DNA of 64,000 nt, taken from contig JAOADW010000046.1 of assembly GCA_026417115.1 (NCBI GenBank), positions 1 to 64,000 of the forward strand. The letters run 5' to 3'. This DNA comes from Rhodocyclaceae bacterium. Lineage in GTDB: Bacteria; Pseudomonadota; Gammaproteobacteria; Burkholderiales; Rhodocyclaceae. The position numbers and the translations under genes are program-made. This document shows positions 9,413 to 21,098 of this stretch, one piece after another. The notes below the pieces were generated by a model. It was given only the letters and a program-made list of their open reading frames with translations, made no database searches and was not told the DNA's origin. Position 1 is the stretch's first letter, and the number at the start of each line of letters is the position of its first letter.

Positions 9413-10563
9413 GAACGTTCGCGCGCCATAGCCGTCAGGGAAAGGATGGCGTGTGCGGCCTTCTCTGCCGTGCCTTGGCGCAGTTGAAGATGCATCTCGT
9501 GAAACGCTGCCCACAGCATACGGCGATTTTCTTCGTCGGTGGCCTGAAAAGCCAAAGCCTCCGCGAGCCTTTCTGGCGTCGCCTGCTCCTGGAGGAGCTC
9601 CGGCACGAGGAAACGTTCGGCAAGGATATTGGGCAAGCCTACCCAGGGCTGATAGCGCATGCGCTGGATCAAGAACCACGACCATGGCGACATGCGATAA
9701 GTAATCACCATCGGCGTCTTCAGCAAAGCCGCCTCGAGCGTAGCGGTGCCGCTGGCCACAAGCGCCGCATCTGCGGCTGCCAGCGCATCTTGCGCATGTC
9801 CATACATGAGCTTGATCGGCCAGTTTTGGGCGCCAAGCCGCCACAAGGCAGCCTCGAACTTTTCCCTCGTTTCGCGAGAGACGAGCGGCACGAGAAACAA
9901 AGCGTGCGCAAACCGCTCTTTGAGGAGATTGGCCGTCTGCAGGAAAAGTTCGGCATGGTAATCGAGCTCCGACTGCCGACTGCCGGGCAAGAGTGCGAAG
10001 ATGGGTTTCTGCTCTGCAGAGATGCCCAGACGCTCTCGCACCGCGGCGCGATCGACGTCGAGGGGGAGCAAATCGGCGAGCGGATGTCCGACATAGGCGA
10101 CACGCAAGCCCGTTTTTTCGTAGAGCGGCGGTTCGAAAGGAAAAAACGCCAATAAAAAGTCACAGGCGCGCGCGATTTTGTTGATGCGGCCACCCCGCCA
10201 GGCCCACACCGAGGGGCTCACATAATGCACGGTTTTCACGCCAAAACGCCGCAGACGAGCCTCTAGCCAGAGGTTGAAATCGGGCGCATCTATGCCGATG
10301 AAGACATCCGGAGGCGCATCCAGGAGTCGCTGCAACAAGCGACGCCTCAGCCGCGTGATGCGCGCATAATGGCGCAACACTTCGACATATCCGCGCACGG
10401 CGAGCTCTTCGGCCGGCCACCAGACGTCCATCCCGGCACGCGCCATCTTCGGCCCACCGACGCCAAAAAAAGTGGTGGCGGGCGACTGCCGCTCGATCGC
10501 TTCGATCAAATGAGCGCCAAGCAAATCCCCCGACGCTTCGCCGGCAACGAGTGCGATGCGCAT
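9409..10563 (-). CDS. lpxB: Lipid-A-disaccharide synthase
   Basis: Peripheral membrane glycosyltransferase (GT19) that joins UDP-2,3-diacyl-GlcN and lipid X to make the lipid A disaccharide. The 384 residues begin [19 protein letters not shown] and contain [27 protein letters not shown] and GHPLAD. It lies 6 bp after lpxA in the operon. Confidence 0.96.
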   Translation of the reverse strand: MRIALVAGEASGDLLGAHLIEAIERQSPATTFFGVGGPKMARAGMDVWWPAEELAVRGYVEVLRHYARITRLRRRLLQRLLDAPPDVFIGIDAPDFNLWLEARLRRFGVKTVHYVSPSVWAWRGGRINKIARACDFLLAFFPFEPPLYEKTGLRVAYVGHPLADLLPLDVDRAAVRERLGISAEQKPIFALLPGSRQSELDYHAELFLQTANLLKERFAHALFLVPLVSRETREKFEAALWRLGAQNWPIKLMYGHAQDALAAADAALVASGTATLEAALLKTPMVITYRMSPWSWFLIQRMRYQPWVGLPNILAERFLVPELLQEQATPERLAEALAFQATDEENRRMLWAAFHEMHLQLRQGTAEKAAHAILSLTAMARERS

Positions 10564-10569
10564 GACGTT

Positions 10570-11352
10570 TCAACGGATGATGCCCCGTCCGGGCTGGGCG
10601 AGAAAATCCGAAAGCAAGCGCAGTGGCGCAAGCTCTCCCACCGCCTCGGCTTGAATCGCGGCCATCGCGTCCTCGAGCCGCAGCCCCTGGCGGTAAAGGG
10701 TTTTGTAAGCCCGGCGAAGGCCCGCCAGCACGTCGGGCGAAAACCCCCGCCGCTTGAGGCCCTCGACATTGATGCCATGAGGCTGGGCTGGGTTGCCCGC
10801 CGCGACGACATAGGGCGGCAAATCCTGCAGCAGAATGGTACCCATCGCCGTAATGCTGTGCGCACCGATGCGCACGAACTGGTGCACGACGGTAAACCCC
10901 CCCAGGATGGCCCAGTCGCCGACCTTCACATGCCCGGCAAGCTGGGCATTGTTGGCGAAGATAGTGTGATCTCCAACTTGGCAGTCATGCGCCAGGTGCA
11001 CATACGCCATGATCCAATTGTCATTACCGAGGCGGGTGACGCCGGCATCCTGTATGGTGCCGCGGTTGAAAGTGCAATATTCGCGGATGGTGTTGCAATC
11101 GCCGATCTCGAGGCGAGTCGCCTCCCCTTTGTATTTTTTGTCTTGAGGTGGGCCGCCAAGCGAGACGAAAGGATAGATGCGGTTGTCGCGGCCGATCTTG
11201 GTTGGACCCTCGATCACCGCATGCGCGCCGACCGTCGTGCCTGCGCCAATCTCGACGTCAGCGCCGATGATCGCATAAGGGCCGACGACGACGTCGTCGG
11301 CGAGCTCGGCCTTGGGATCGATGATCGCGGTGGGGTGAATTCTCGCCATCAT
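10570..11352 (-). CDS. lpxA: Acyl-[ACP]-UDP-GlcNAc O-acyltransferase
   Basis: First lipid A step: transfers a hydroxyacyl chain from ACP to UDP-GlcNAc. A 260-residue left-handed beta-helix with hexapeptide repeats ([20 protein letters not shown] onward). The catalytic histidine region reads [13 protein letters not shown], and the C-terminal helical domain follows [12 protein letters not shown]. The start at 11352 gives an ATGA overlap with fabZ; the next ATG at 11349 is equally plausible. Confidence 0.96.
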   Translation of the reverse strand: MMARIHPTAIIDPKAELADDVVVGPYAIIGADVEIGAGTTVGAHAVIEGPTKIGRDNRIYPFVSLGGPPQDKKYKGEATRLEIGDCNTIREYCTFNRGTIQDAGVTRLGNDNWIMAYVHLAHDCQVGDHTIFANNAQLAGHVKVGDWAILGGFTVVHQFVRIGAHSITAMGTILLQDLPPYVVAAGNPAQPHGINVEGLKRRGFSPDVLAGLRRAYKTLYRQGLRLEDAMAAIQAEAVGELAPLRLLSDFLAQPGRGIIR

Positions 11353-11798
11353 TCCCGCAACGACTTCACCGTGCACATGAGCTCGGCCTCGCACGCCAAC
11401 TGTCCTTCGACCTCTGCGCGTGCGGCGAATTTCCAGATGCCTCGGCGGTTCATGACGATCTCGACCTCGATCAGCAATTGATCTCCAGGGCCGACTGGCT
11501 TTTTGAAGCGTGCACCATCGATGCCGACGAAATAATATACCGATTGATCGTCGGGCTTCGCCCCCATCGTCTTGAACGATAGAATCGCCGCCGCTTGCGC
11601 CATGGCTTCGACGATCAGCACGCCGGGCATCACCGGATGGTGTGGGTAATGCCCTGGAAAGAAAGGCTCGTTGATGGTGACGTTCTTGACCGCGAGGATG
11701 CGTTCGCCAGGCGTGATCTCCCGCACCCGGTCGATGAGCAGGAATGGGTAACGATGCGGCAGATGTGCAAGGATCTCATGGATGTCCATCGTCGTCAT
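11349..11798 (-). CDS. fabZ: 3-hydroxyacyl-[ACP] dehydratase
   Basis: Hot-dog-fold dehydratase of the fatty acid cycle. The catalytic region is visible as [18 protein letters not shown] followed by VEAMAQ, and [13 protein letters not shown] is near the N-terminus. The 149-residue length assumes the ATG at 11798; an in-frame ATG at 11789 is an alternative. It overlaps lpxD and lpxA in the classic lpxD-fabZ-lpxA order. Confidence 0.95.
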   Translation of the reverse strand: MTTMDIHEILAHLPHRYPFLLIDRVREITPGERILAVKNVTINEPFFPGHYPHHPVMPGVLIVEAMAQAAAILSFKTMGAKPDDQSVYYFVGIDGARFKKPVGPGDQLLIEVEIVMNRRGIWKFAARAEVEGQLACEAELMCTVKSLRE

Positions 11799-12843
11799 TT
11801 CCGTTCTCCAGGGCGGCAAGGCGTGCATCCAGGTCGCGTATTCTATCGGCGAGCGCGTCCAAATGGCGCAAACGCGCGAAATTCCTTTGCCATTGCGCAT
11901 GGGGCAAAAAGGGCACGGCGCCGGTATAGACGCCCGCCGTCTCGATCGACTTCGTCACCAGTGTACCCGCCGAAATATGCACGTCATCGGCGATCCGTAA
12001 ATGTCCGAGGATCACGGCGCCCCCACCCACCGTGCAGCGAGCGCCGAAGCGCGTGCTGCCCGCCACGCCGACGCATCCAGCGAACGCGCAGTCACGCCCG
12101 ATGTGGACGTTATGGCCGATCTGGATCTGGTTGTCGAGCTTGACGCCGTCCTCGATCACCGTATCGTCGAGCGCGCCCCGGTCGATCGTCGTGTTGGCAC
12201 CGATCTCGACGTCGTCGCCGATTATGACGCGCCCGCTTTGCGCGATCTTGACCCAACGTTCGCCGTCGCGTGCAAAACCGAAGCCGTCAGCGCCGACCAC
12301 GGCGCCGGCATGAAGGATCGCCCGCCTACCCACGCGGCAGTCGTGATAGATCGTGACGCGAGGGTACAAGACAGTGTCATCACCGATGACGACGTTGGGG
12401 CCAATGCAGCAGCCAGCGCCTATGACGACGTTTTCGCCCAGAACGACATTGGCGCCGATCCAAGCCTGCGGTCCGACACGCGCGGAGGCAGGCAAGGCGG
12501 ATTCGACGACGGCGGAAGCATGTACGCCGGGCGCGCAGACGTCCGTTTGCGTCATCCACTGCGAAAGGCGCGCATAATAAAGATATGGGGCGTCGGTGAC
12601 GATCTTCGCCACCGGACAAAGGGCGGCGTCCGCCGGCGACACGATCACTGCGGACGCCTGGGTCTTGGCAAGATCCTTCCGGTATTTTGGATTCGCGAGA
12701 AAGGCAATCTCTCCCGCGCGCGCCTGGGCGAGCGTTGCGATGCCGTGTATCGCCGTATTCGCTGGCCCATCGAGTTGTCCGCCAAAGCGAGCGACGATTT
12801 CTCCGAGCGTGGTCTTGCGCACGCGCTCATTTCCCAGCCGCAT
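11776..12843 (-). CDS. lpxD: UDP-3-O-(3-hydroxyacyl)glucosamine N-acyltransferase
   Basis: Third lipid A step, adding the N-linked acyl chain. The 355 residues show the N-terminal uridine-binding domain ([19 protein letters not shown]), then a long hexapeptide-repeat beta-helix with [17 protein letters not shown] and [20 protein letters not shown] containing the catalytic histidine region. The C-terminal tail is helical. It overlaps both skp and fabZ by a few codons. Confidence 0.96.
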   Translation of the reverse strand: MRLGNERVRKTTLGEIVARFGGQLDGPANTAIHGIATLAQARAGEIAFLANPKYRKDLAKTQASAVIVSPADAALCPVAKIVTDAPYLYYARLSQWMTQTDVCAPGVHASAVVESALPASARVGPQAWIGANVVLGENVVIGAGCCIGPNVVIGDDTVLYPRVTIYHDCRVGRRAILHAGAVVGADGFGFARDGERWVKIAQSGRVIIGDDVEIGANTTIDRGALDDTVIEDGVKLDNQIQIGHNVHIGRDCAFAGCVGVAGSTRFGARCTVGGGAVILGHLRIADDVHISAGTLVTKSIETAGVYTGAVPFLPHAQWQRNFARLRHLDALADRIRDLDARLAALENGNDDDGHP

Positions 12844-13336
12844 CGCCCATCGCGCGAATCACCTTGTCGGTGATGTCGATGCGTGGATCGATATAGACCG
12901 CCTCCTGCACGATCAAGGTAAATTTTTCCGCTTCGGCCACTTTGCGCACCGCCTTGTCGGCGGCTTCCAAGACCGTCGCTGCGCCTTCGTTGCGGCGCAA
13001 GCTCAAGTCCTCGCGAAATTCTCGTTCCTCGCGCTGCAGATTGCGGGAGAATTCGCCGATCTCTCGCTCCTTGTTGCGTCGCTCGCTCTCGCTCATCGTC
13101 AGCGCTTCTTTCTGAAATTGTTCTTGCATCGTCTGCAATTGTTTTGCCTTGCGCTGCAGCTCTTGCTCACGTTTTTCGAAATCCTTGCGCAAACGCTCGG
13201 AAATGCGCTGCGCCTGAGGCGACTCGGTGAGCAAGCGCTGGGTATTGACATAACCGATCTTGACCTCTGCATAAGCGGCGCTGGCGACGCCAAGAGAAGC
13301 GGCACAAACGAGGTATGACAAAAGTCTGAGCATCAT
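12827..13336 (-). CDS. skp: OmpH/Skp periplasmic chaperone
   Basis: A 169-residue secreted protein with a signal peptide (cut predicted after AAYA) followed by VKIGYVNTQRLLTESPQAQR and a long charged coiled coil, the Skp jellyfish tentacles. It holds unfolded outer-membrane proteins in the periplasm for BamA, encoded 12 bp upstream. Two ATGs at the 5' end give a one-residue uncertainty. Confidence 0.92.
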   Translation of the reverse strand: MMLRLLSYLVCAASLGVASAAYAEVKIGYVNTQRLLTESPQAQRISERLRKDFEKREQELQRKAKQLQTMQEQFQKEALTMSESERRNKEREIGEFSRNLQREEREFREDLSLRRNEGAATVLEAADKAVRKVAEAEKFTLIVQEAVYIDPRIDITDKVIRAMGDAAGK

Positions 13337-13348
13337 GCTGTGATCCTC

Positions 13349-15646
13349 TTAGAACAGAGTGCCAAACTGAAACTGCAAACGCTGAGTCGCATCCCCTTCT
13401 TTCTTGTTGAGCGGCTGTGCAAGGCTGAACTTGAGCGGGCCAAGCGGCGAGGTCCATGCCAATGACAGGCCAGCGCTCGTTCGAAGATCGCCCAGATTCA
13501 TTTTTTGGCCGATACCCCATACCCATCCGGCGTCGGCAAAGGCGCCCAAGCGCACAGACTTGTCTTTGCCGCCGCCGGGCATCGGAAACAGAAATTCGGC
13601 ATTGAGCACGAGGCGTCGGTCGCCGCCTAACCGCTCGCCGGTCGTTGGATCCACCTCGCCGAGAGAGCCCGCCTTGTAACCGCGCACCGACCCAACGCCG
13701 CCTGCATAATAGTACTTATAGAATGGCAGCGGCCTGCCGCCAAATCCGTCGGCAAGCCCATATTCGCCATTGAGCATGAGCGCATACTCGCGACCGATCG
13801 GGAAATATCGTTGATACTGGGCGTTTGCGCGGTAGTATTTGAGCGAACTCCCTAGACCGATCTCGCCGGTTAGCCGCGCGACATACCCGCTCATCGGGTA
13901 GATGCGTGAATCGAGCGTATCCTTGGCCCATCCAACGGTCCCGATGAGGCCAGCAAATTTGTCCCCCCATTGGGCGATGAAATCCTTGAAACGTTTGGGC
14001 GTATTCGTGGTCTGCTTGATCTGAGTGCCATCGATGGCAAGGCCAAAATTCACGAAATCGTCCTCGCCAATCGGGAAACCATAGCGCACGCCTCCCCCCA
14101 ATGATTTGGTGGCGTAGGTCGCCAAGGTGGTGATCTTCGACGTATCGGTGTCGCGATAATAGACATCGAAGCCGCGACTTATGCCGTCGATCGTGTAGTA
14201 AGGATCCGTATAAGAAAAAGAGTAAAGCGTGTTGATCTTGCTCGTATTGAAACCGACGCCGACATGCTTGCCGCTGCCGAACAGGTTTTGTTGGTTGACC
14301 GACCCTGAAAAGACGAGCCCTTCGGAGCTGGAAAGGCCTGCGCCGAGCATCAGGTTGCCCGTCGGCTTTTCTTTGACATTGACATGTAGATCGACCTGGT
14401 CGGTGGCGCCTGGCACGGCGGGCGTTTCCACCGTTACTTCGTCGAAATAGCCAAGCTTGTCTACGCGTGCGCGCGATTTCTTGATTTTCTCGCCGTCATA
14501 CCATGCGCCTTCCATCTGACGGATTTCGCGGCGGATCACTTCATCGCGCGTGCGCGTATTGCCCTGCACCTCGATGCGGCGGACATAGACACGGCGGCCC
14601 GGATCCACCATGAATGTGAAGGCGACCTGTTTTTTCTCCTTGTCGACTTCGGGGGCGGCATTGACATTGGCGAAAGCATAGCCTTCATTGCTCAGTCGCT
14701 CGGCGATCGCCTTCGTCGACTCGGTCACTTTCTCGCGCGAAAACAACATGCCCGGCCGAATCTTCACGAGCTTTGCCAGTTCGTCTTCGGCAAGCAGCAA
14801 ATCGCCGGCAAGCTTCACGGAAGAAACCGTGTAGCGCTCGCCTTCACGAATGTTGATGGTGATGTAGATGTCCCGTTTGTCAGGCGTGATGGAAACCTGC
14901 GTCGACTCGATCTCGAATTCGAGATAGCCCCGATCGAGATAGAACGAGCGCAATGTTTCGAGATCGGCCGAAAGCTTCTGTTTCGAATATTGATCGTTCT
15001 TCGTATACCACGTAAACCACCCTGGCGTGCGCAAGACGAACAAATCCAAAAGATCTTTTTCCTGATATGCCTGCGCGCCGACGATATTGATTTGGCGGAT
15101 CTTAGCGATTTCGCCTTCTTCGACGGCGAAGCTCAAAGCGACGCGATTGCGCTCCAAGGGTGTCACCGTCGTCGTGACTTTCGCCGCGTAATACCCTTGT
15201 GCGAGATATTGCCGCTTGAGCTCCTGCTCGGCGCGTTCGACCAATGCGCGATCAAAGATGCGTGATTCCGCGATGCCAACCTCACGCAGGCCCTTGCGTA
15301 ACTGGTCTTTGTCGAAGGCCTTGACGCCTGTGAAATCCACCGCTGCGATCGCAGGCCGCTCTTCGACGATGACGATCAGCACATCGCCTTCCACCTCGAG
15401 CCGCACGTCCTTGAAAAACCCCGTGGCGAACAAGGCCTTAATCGCATTGGCCGCCTTCTCTTCATTGAAGGTCTCCCCGACTCGTACGGGCAAATAGGAA
15501 AACACGGTGCCCGCTTCGGTGCGCTGGATGCCTTCGACGCGGATGTCTCGCACGACGAAGGGGGTGAATGCAGCGGCGGTTTCGACGAGGAAGGCAGCCA
15601 ACAAGCCGGCGAAGAGCTGGTTTTTGGTGTTCACCGAAATTCTCAA
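13349..15646 (-). CDS. bamA: Outer membrane protein assembly factor BamA
   Basis: Omp85 insertase at the centre of the Bam complex. The 765 residues comprise a signal sequence, five POTRA domains (from FVVRDIRVEGIQRTEAGTVF to about residue 425) and a beta-barrel. The VRGY motif of the L6 loop is present (GVGSVRGYKAGSLG). The chain ends in ...LQFQFGTLF, an aromatic-terminated beta-signal. The start overlaps the rseP stop (ATGA). Confidence 0.96.
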   Translation of the reverse strand: MRISVNTKNQLFAGLLAAFLVETAAAFTPFVVRDIRVEGIQRTEAGTVFSYLPVRVGETFNEEKAANAIKALFATGFFKDVRLEVEGDVLIVIVEERPAIAAVDFTGVKAFDKDQLRKGLREVGIAESRIFDRALVERAEQELKRQYLAQGYYAAKVTTTVTPLERNRVALSFAVEEGEIAKIRQINIVGAQAYQEKDLLDLFVLRTPGWFTWYTKNDQYSKQKLSADLETLRSFYLDRGYLEFEIESTQVSITPDKRDIYITINIREGERYTVSSVKLAGDLLLAEDELAKLVKIRPGMLFSREKVTESTKAIAERLSNEGYAFANVNAAPEVDKEKKQVAFTFMVDPGRRVYVRRIEVQGNTRTRDEVIRREIRQMEGAWYDGEKIKKSRARVDKLGYFDEVTVETPAVPGATDQVDLHVNVKEKPTGNLMLGAGLSSSEGLVFSGSVNQQNLFGSGKHVGVGFNTSKINTLYSFSYTDPYYTIDGISRGFDVYYRDTDTSKITTLATYATKSLGGGVRYGFPIGEDDFVNFGLAIDGTQIKQTTNTPKRFKDFIAQWGDKFAGLIGTVGWAKDTLDSRIYPMSGYVARLTGEIGLGSSLKYYRANAQYQRYFPIGREYALMLNGEYGLADGFGGRPLPFYKYYYAGGVGSVRGYKAGSLGEVDPTTGERLGGDRRLVLNAEFLFPMPGGGKDKSVRLGAFADAGWVWGIGQKMNLGDLRTSAGLSLAWTSPLGPLKFSLAQPLNKKEGDATQRLQFQFGTLF

Positions 15647-17022
15647 CCCGAGACCAAGCGATTGATGTCGTTATAAAACGCCACGGCCATGAGCAGCGCC
15701 AACAGGATGAGGCCGATCTGCTGACCGATCTCCATGACCCGCTCGGAAAGCGGCCCACCTTTGATGACTTCGGCGAGATAATACATCAAGTGCCCGCCAT
15801 CGAGCACGGGGATCGGCAAAAGGTTCAAAACGCCGAGGCTAATGCTGATAAGGGCAAGAAAACGAAGATAATGCTCCCACCCCAGACGCGCCGACTGCCC
15901 TGCATAGTCCGCAATCGTCACCGGACCTGAAATGTTCTTCAGGGAAGCCTCGCCGGTCAGCATGCGCCCGATCATCGTGAGCGTCAGGCGCGCTGTCTCC
16001 CACGTTTGCTGCCCGGCACGCGCCACTGCAGCAAGGGGGTCTAAGCGGACGGTGACGAGCAGCCTCTCGCGCAGGCTAGCGTCTCCCCGCGCCGAGATGC
16101 CGATGCGCGCCTGCGCCTTGCCAGAATCCGTCATGATCGTCTCGGGCACGACGCTCGTGTGATGAATTTCCCCGTCACGCTCGTAGACGATCGCGAGCGG
16201 CCGTGCGGAAGCGGCGCGAATGGTTTCTGCCAAGGCCTGCCAATCCCCAATGGGGACGCCATCGATCTCGAGAATGCGATCGCCGCTTTTGAGTCCGGCC
16301 CGCATGGCTGGCGAGCCAGACATCACCGCACCGATGACGGGAGGCAAGCGAGGGCGCATCAGCAAAAGACCCAGCGCAGGCATGACATCGGCCTCGAGGG
16401 TAGATGCGTCGAAACGGTCGAGCGCAAGGTGGCGGTAGGCAATGAAGCCTTTTTCATCGAGGGTCTCGAGGATCACGGGCTTGCGCTCGAGGGCATGCTT
16501 GAGCACGGCCCAGCGGAGTTCGGCGAAACTCTGCACGGGCTCTCCGGACACGCTACGCACGGTTTCGCCGGCTTTGATGTCCGCCTGCGCCGCCAGCGTT
16601 CCCGCCGGTGGAGTATCCAATATCGCCTTGGGTTCGGTGACGCCGACCACAAAGAGCGCCCAATAAAGCACGATGGCAAGCAAAAGATTAGCAAGCGGGC
16701 CGGCGAGGACGATGAGGCTGCGGCGGGCAACGCTTTGCCGGTTGAACGCGCGGCAAAGCTCGTCGGGCGCGACGGGCCCTTCGCGTTCGTCGAGCATCCT
16801 CACATAACCACCCAGCGGGAAAATAGCCACCACCCATTCCGTGCCATCGCTGCCCGCACGCTTGCGCCAGAGCGGGCGTCCGAAACCGACCGAAAAGCGC
16901 AAGACTTTGACGCCCAGCCAGCGGGCCGCGAGGTAATGGCCGAATTCATGCACGGTGATCAGCACTCCCAGCGCCACCACGAAAGCGCCGACCACCCAGG
17001 GCAAACCCGTTGCGCTCAGCAT
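15643..17022 (-). CDS. rseP: RIP zinc metalloprotease RseP
   Basis: Site-2 intramembrane protease that cuts anti-sigma factors and signal-peptide remnants. The 459 residues have the zinc site [13 protein letters not shown] in the first membrane segment, two PDZ domains and the third zinc ligand in [14 protein letters not shown] near the C-terminus. It sits between dxr and bamA, overlapping both, and is probably part of the envelope-stress response. Confidence 0.95.
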   Translation of the reverse strand: MLSATGLPWVVGAFVVALGVLITVHEFGHYLAARWLGVKVLRFSVGFGRPLWRKRAGSDGTEWVVAIFPLGGYVRMLDEREGPVAPDELCRAFNRQSVARRSLIVLAGPLANLLLAIVLYWALFVVGVTEPKAILDTPPAGTLAAQADIKAGETVRSVSGEPVQSFAELRWAVLKHALERKPVILETLDEKGFIAYRHLALDRFDASTLEADVMPALGLLLMRPRLPPVIGAVMSGSPAMRAGLKSGDRILEIDGVPIGDWQALAETIRAASARPLAIVYERDGEIHHTSVVPETIMTDSGKAQARIGISARGDASLRERLLVTVRLDPLAAVARAGQQTWETARLTLTMIGRMLTGEASLKNISGPVTIADYAGQSARLGWEHYLRFLALISISLGVLNLLPIPVLDGGHLMYYLAEVIKGGPLSERVMEIGQQIGLILLALLMAVAFYNDINRLVSG

Positions 17023-18197
17023 CGTCGGCGCTCCACGGCCGCCTGTGCGATGCTCCTGGCCTCGGCGTCGACGGCCATGACATCTGCAAGATGTTTGACC
17101 GGGCGCCCCACCAGTGCGCCGAGGGTTTCTGCTATGACGTCATGAATGGCGAGAAAAGGCAGGCGGCGCTCCAGGAAAGCGGCGACCGCGATCTCGTTCG
17201 CGGCGTTGAGGATGGCTGGCGCGCTCCCCCCCGCCTCCAAGGCCTGGTAGGCCAAAGAAAGGCAAGGGAAACGCGCATAATCCGGCTCAGAGAATTCGAG
17301 GCTAGCCAAAGTGGGCAAATCGAGGGCCGTCACGCCGGCCTCGATGCGTTCGGGCCAAGCCAGCGCATGGGCGATCGGCGTGCGCATGTCTGGATTGCTG
17401 AGCTGCGCCAATACCGAGCCATCGACATACTGCACGAGAGCATGGACCACGCTCTGCGGGTGCACGACGACGCGTATCGCCTGGGCAGGCAGATTGAACA
17501 GCCAGTGCGCTTCGATGACTTCGAGCCCTTTGTTCATCAAGGTCGCTGAATCGACCGAAATCTTGCGCCCCATCGACCAGTTCGGATGGGCGCAAGCCTC
17601 CTCGGGGCTTACGCGTTGCAGCCGCTCACGCGGCGTCGTACGAAAGGGGCCGCCCGAAGCAGTCAGCCAAATGTGCTGAATGCCGGCGCGCGTTGGATCG
17701 CTGGCATAATCCGGCGGCAAGGACTGAAAGACGGCATTGTGCTCGGAATCGATGGGTAGCAGAATGGCACGATGCTTGCGCACCTCGGCCATGAAGAGCG
17801 CGCCCCCCATCACGAGCGCTTCCTTGTTGGCGAGAAGCACGCGCTTGCCCGCACACACGGCAGCCAGTGTCGGCGCTAGCCCCGCGGCGCCGACGATGGC
17901 CGCCATCACCGTATCCACTTCCGGCAAGGAGGCAACCATTTCGAGCGCCGAGGCCCCGGCCAATACCTCGGTCGCAACTCCCGCCGCGCGCAGCTTTTCT
18001 TGAAGCGCCTTGGCCTGCGCTGGCTCGCCGATCACTGCATAGCGCGGCCTATGTCGGAGACATTGCTGAAAGAGAATGTCCGCCCGTTGGTTGCCGGTGA
18101 TGGCGACGACCTCAAAGCGCTCCGGATGGCGTGCGACGACATCGAGCGTCGAGGCGCCGATCGAGCCGGTTGCGCCAAGGATCGCGAGCCGCTTCAT
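17016..18197 (-). CDS. dxr: 1-deoxy-D-xylulose-5-phosphate reductoisomerase
   Basis: Second step of the MEP isoprenoid pathway, NADPH-dependent. The 393 residues begin [20 protein letters not shown] (nucleotide-binding loop) and contain [13 protein letters not shown] and [17 protein letters not shown], the metal and substrate region. It supplies undecaprenyl precursors for UppS, encoded in the same run. Confidence 0.96.
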   Translation of the reverse strand: MKRLAILGATGSIGASTLDVVARHPERFEVVAITGNQRADILFQQCLRHRPRYAVIGEPAQAKALQEKLRAAGVATEVLAGASALEMVASLPEVDTVMAAIVGAAGLAPTLAAVCAGKRVLLANKEALVMGGALFMAEVRKHRAILLPIDSEHNAVFQSLPPDYASDPTRAGIQHIWLTASGGPFRTTPRERLQRVSPEEACAHPNWSMGRKISVDSATLMNKGLEVIEAHWLFNLPAQAIRVVVHPQSVVHALVQYVDGSVLAQLSNPDMRTPIAHALAWPERIEAGVTALDLPTLASLEFSEPDYARFPCLSLAYQALEAGGSAPAILNAANEIAVAAFLERRLPFLAIHDVIAETLGALVGRPVKHLADVMAVDAEARSIAQAAVERRRC

Positions 18198-18976
18198 CAG
18201 CTCCCCCAGCGTAGCGCCAAGGCAGCCAGCGGCAAAAGCGCAGTCTGGCTGTCGATGCGATCCAACACGCCGCCGTGCCCTGGCAACAGGGCGCTGCTAT
18301 CCTTGACGCCTGCGGCGCGCTTGGCGAGCGATTCGAGAAGATCCCCGATGATCGCCAGCACCGTCGCCAGCATGAGTAGGATTGCGAATAGCCACGCCGG
18401 CATGACGGGCAAACCCGGCACATGTTCTTGGACGAGAAAACCATAGGCCATCACCGCGACCACCGCGCCGCCTGCTCCCTCCCAGGTCTTGCCCGGGCTG
18501 ATTGCGTAAGCCAGCTTATGGCGTCCCCATCGTCGCCCCACGAAAAAAGCGCCGATGTCGGCCACCCACGCGAGCGCCATCACCGCTATGAGCAACCAGG
18601 GGCTTTTCCCTAAGAGCTCGACGATGGCCGCCCAAGTGGGCACCAGCAACAAGACGCCCAGCGTCGGGCAGACCGTGATCTGCCGCGCAAGCAGCATGCG
18701 CGGCGCAAAGAACAACCAGAAGAACGCAGACAACACCCAGAGAATCAAAAAGCCGTCTTGGGGCCGCGTCCAAAAGAGCACGCAGAGCGCAAATATGCCA
18801 AAAGCATAGACTTTGCGCCGCCCGGAAGATAGCCCCATCATCCCCGCCCATTCCCAGCCGGCAAGTGCTGCGACACCGGCGAAGACAATCGAGGCAAGCC
18901 AAGGCGGAAACAAGAAGAGGATGGCGCCAAAGCCGGCCAGCAAGACCGACGCGGTCGCCACGCGCGTCCTAAGCAT
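18197..18976 (-). CDS. cdsA: Phosphatidate cytidylyltransferase
   Basis: Makes CDP-diacylglycerol, the branch point of phospholipid synthesis. A 259-residue polytopic membrane protein with [15 protein letters not shown] and the C-terminal signature [19 protein letters not shown] followed by [14 protein letters not shown]. The ATG at 18976 overlaps the uppS stop by 8 bp; upstream in-frame codons are non-homologous. Confidence 0.94.
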   Translation of the reverse strand: MLRTRVATASVLLAGFGAILFLFPPWLASIVFAGVAALAGWEWAGMMGLSSGRRKVYAFGIFALCVLFWTRPQDGFLILWVLSAFFWLFFAPRMLLARQITVCPTLGVLLLVPTWAAIVELLGKSPWLLIAVMALAWVADIGAFFVGRRWGRHKLAYAISPGKTWEGAGGAVVAVMAYGFLVQEHVPGLPVMPAWLFAILLMLATVLAIIGDLLESLAKRAAGVKDSSALLPGHGGVLDRIDSQTALLPLAALALRWGS

Positions 18977-19772
18977 GGAGCGCTTCGCTCGCGGCAGCCG
19001 ATGGGAACGACGTCTGTGCCATGGCCGCGTGGAGTTGTTCGCTGGTGCGGCCAAAACGCCGTTCGCGGCGACGATAACTGGCGATCGCTTCGTCGAGCAG
19101 ATGCTCATCGAAATCGGGCCAGAACTTGTCGGTGAAATAGAGTTCCGTATAGGCGAGATGCCAGAGCAGGAAATTGCTGATACGCTGCTCGCCGCCAGTG
19201 CGAATGAAGAGATCCGGCTCAGGAATGTCCCCGAGCGCCAAGAAAGGCTCGAGGTCCGTTTCGCGATAACACCCCCTCTTTTCAGGGTGTGCGAGCGTCA
19301 TCGCGTTGATGGCCTGCATGAGGTCCCAGCGACCGCCGTAGTTGGCCGCAATGGTCAGCGTCAGGCGTTGGTTGCCCGCTGTCTTCTGCTCTGCTTGGCG
19401 GATCAAGTCGACGAGCCTCGTGTCGAAAGCGGAGACATCGCCAATCACTTTCAGGCGCACGCCATTTGCATGGAGCTTATCGACCTCGCGTTCGAGCGCG
19501 GCGACGAAAAGCCCCATCAAGAAGCTGACTTCCTCGGCCGGCCGCCGCCAATTCTCGGAACTGAAGGCAAACAGGGTCACGTATTCGACGCCGCGCTCGA
19601 TGCTGGCTCGCACCACGCGCCGCACCGCCTCGACGCCCTCGCGATGGCCTGCCGCGCGCGGCAGCTTGCGCGTCTTGGCCCAGCGCCCATTGCCATCCAT
19701 GATGATGGCGACATGGCGTGGAACCGGGCGCACCTCGGGAATCGCGCGCGTCGAGCTCGGCTGGATAGCCAT
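18969..19772 (-). CDS. uppS: Undecaprenyl (cis-prenyl) diphosphate synthase
   Basis: Makes the C55 lipid carrier for peptidoglycan and O-antigen. The 267 residues include [16 protein letters not shown] with the catalytic Asp, [25 protein letters not shown] and the C-terminal [18 protein letters not shown]. The family is usually about 250 residues; the extra length is at both ends. Confidence 0.96.
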   Translation of the reverse strand: MAIQPSSTRAIPEVRPVPRHVAIIMDGNGRWAKTRKLPRAAGHREGVEAVRRVVRASIERGVEYVTLFAFSSENWRRPAEEVSFLMGLFVAALEREVDKLHANGVRLKVIGDVSAFDTRLVDLIRQAEQKTAGNQRLTLTIAANYGGRWDLMQAINAMTLAHPEKRGCYRETDLEPFLALGDIPEPDLFIRTGGEQRISNFLLWHLAYTELYFTDKFWPDFDEHLLDEAIASYRRRERRFGRTSEQLHAAMAQTSFPSAAASEALHA

Positions 19773-19787
19773 TCTTTCCCGCCTTCC

Positions 19788-20348
19788 TCACACCGCAAGC
19801 AGATCTTTTTCTTTTTCCGCGAGCAGCTTGTCGACCTCGGCCACGAAGCGATCGGTGAGCTTCTGGATCTCGTCTTGCGCGCGGCGCTCTTCATCTTCGG
19901 AAATCTCGTGCTTTTTCAGCGCATCCTTGAGGTGCTGGATGGCATCTCGCCGCACGTTGCGAATCGCTACTTTGGCCGTTTCCCCCTCATGTCGCACCAC
20001 CTTGATCAAGTCGCGGCGACGCTCTTCCGTCAGCGGGGGCATGGGAATCCGCAAGAGATCGCCTTGATTTGCAGGATTGAGCCCCAAGTCGGACTCTCGA
20101 ATGGCCTTTTCGATCTTCGTCAGCATCCCCTTGTCCCAGGGCTGCACGCCGATCGTGCGGGCATCGAGCAACGTGACGTTGGCAACTTGGTTGATCGGCG
20201 TGGGCACGCCATAATAATCGACCATCACGTGATCGAGCAGCCCTGTATGCGCGCGGCCGGTGCGCACCTTGGCGAGATCGGCCTTCAAGGCTTCGAGGCT
20301 CTTGCCCATCTTCTGCTCGGTGACCTTCTTCAATTCGGAGATGATCAT
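19788..20348 (-). CDS. frr: Ribosome recycling factor
   Basis: With EF-G, splits post-termination ribosomes. The 186 residues form a three-helix bundle ([40 protein letters not shown]) with the inserted beta domain ([20 protein letters not shown]). The ATG at 20348 overlaps the pyrH stop as ATGA. Confidence 0.96.
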   Translation of the reverse strand: MIISELKKVTEQKMGKSLEALKADLAKVRTGRAHTGLLDHVMVDYYGVPTPINQVANVTLLDARTIGVQPWDKGMLTKIEKAIRESDLGLNPANQGDLLRIPMPPLTEERRRDLIKVVRHEGETAKVAIRNVRRDAIQHLKDALKKHEISEDEERRAQDEIQKLTDRFVAEVDKLLAEKEKDLLAV

Positions 20349-21097
20349 GACATGACTCCTGCATGAGCGTCGCTCGAGCAATAGACGAGAGTGCCCTCGT
20401 CCTCTCCGAGCACGACGCGCTTCAAAGCTTCCGGCTTGAAAATGGAGAAAACATTGATGGGCAACCGCTGATCGCGGCAAAGGGCGAACGCCGTCGCATC
20501 CATGACGGCGAGATTGCGCTGGATCGCCTCATCGAAACTGATGCGCGCATAGCGCACGGCGTTGGCGTCTTTTTTGGGATCGGCGCTATAGACGCCATCG
20601 ACCTTGGTCGCCTTGAGGACGATCTCGGCGCCGATCTCGGAACCCCGCAAGGCGGCTGCCGTATCGGTCGTAAAGAAAGGATTGCCGGTGCCGCCGGCAA
20701 AGATCACTACCTTGCCTTCTTCGAGATAGCGAATCGCCTTGCCCCGGATATAGGGTTCGACCACCTGCTCGATGGTCAGCGCCGATTGCACCCGCGCATT
20801 GACGCCCATCTGGCGCATCGCGTCGGCCAGCGCCATGGCGTTCATGACCGTCGCCAGCATCCCCATGTAATCGGCAGTGGCGCGATCCATGCCGAATGCA
20901 GCGCCACTGACGCCGCGAAAGATATTGCCGCCGCCGATGACGATACCCACCTCCACGCCCATCTCGACGATGGCCTTGATCTCGCCAACGATGCGGGTGA
21001 GCGTTTCGCGCTCGATGCCATAGTTTTGCGCGCCCATCAGGGCCTCGCCCGAGAGCTTGAGCAAAATACGGCGATAGCGGGGCGCGAGCTCGCTCAT
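20345..21097 (-). CDS. pyrH: UMP kinase
   Basis: Hexameric bacterial UMP kinase of the amino-acid-kinase fold, UMP to UDP. It begins [20 protein letters not shown] and contains [30 protein letters not shown] and [16 protein letters not shown]. At 250 residues it is slightly longer than E. coli PyrH at both ends. One base separates it from tsf. Confidence 0.96.
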   Translation of the reverse strand: MSELAPRYRRILLKLSGEALMGAQNYGIERETLTRIVGEIKAIVEMGVEVGIVIGGGNIFRGVSGAAFGMDRATADYMGMLATVMNAMALADAMRQMGVNARVQSALTIEQVVEPYIRGKAIRYLEEGKVVIFAGGTGNPFFTTDTAAALRGSEIGAEIVLKATKVDGVYSADPKKDANAVRYARISFDEAIQRNLAVMDATAFALCRDQRLPINVFSIFKPEALKRVVLGEDEGTLVYCSSDAHAGVMS

Positions 21098-21098
21098 C

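Noticed and set aside
18813..20366. A 517-codon forward frame opposite cdsA, uppS and frr
   Set aside because: Crosses three well-supported genes on the other strand; no domain recognised.
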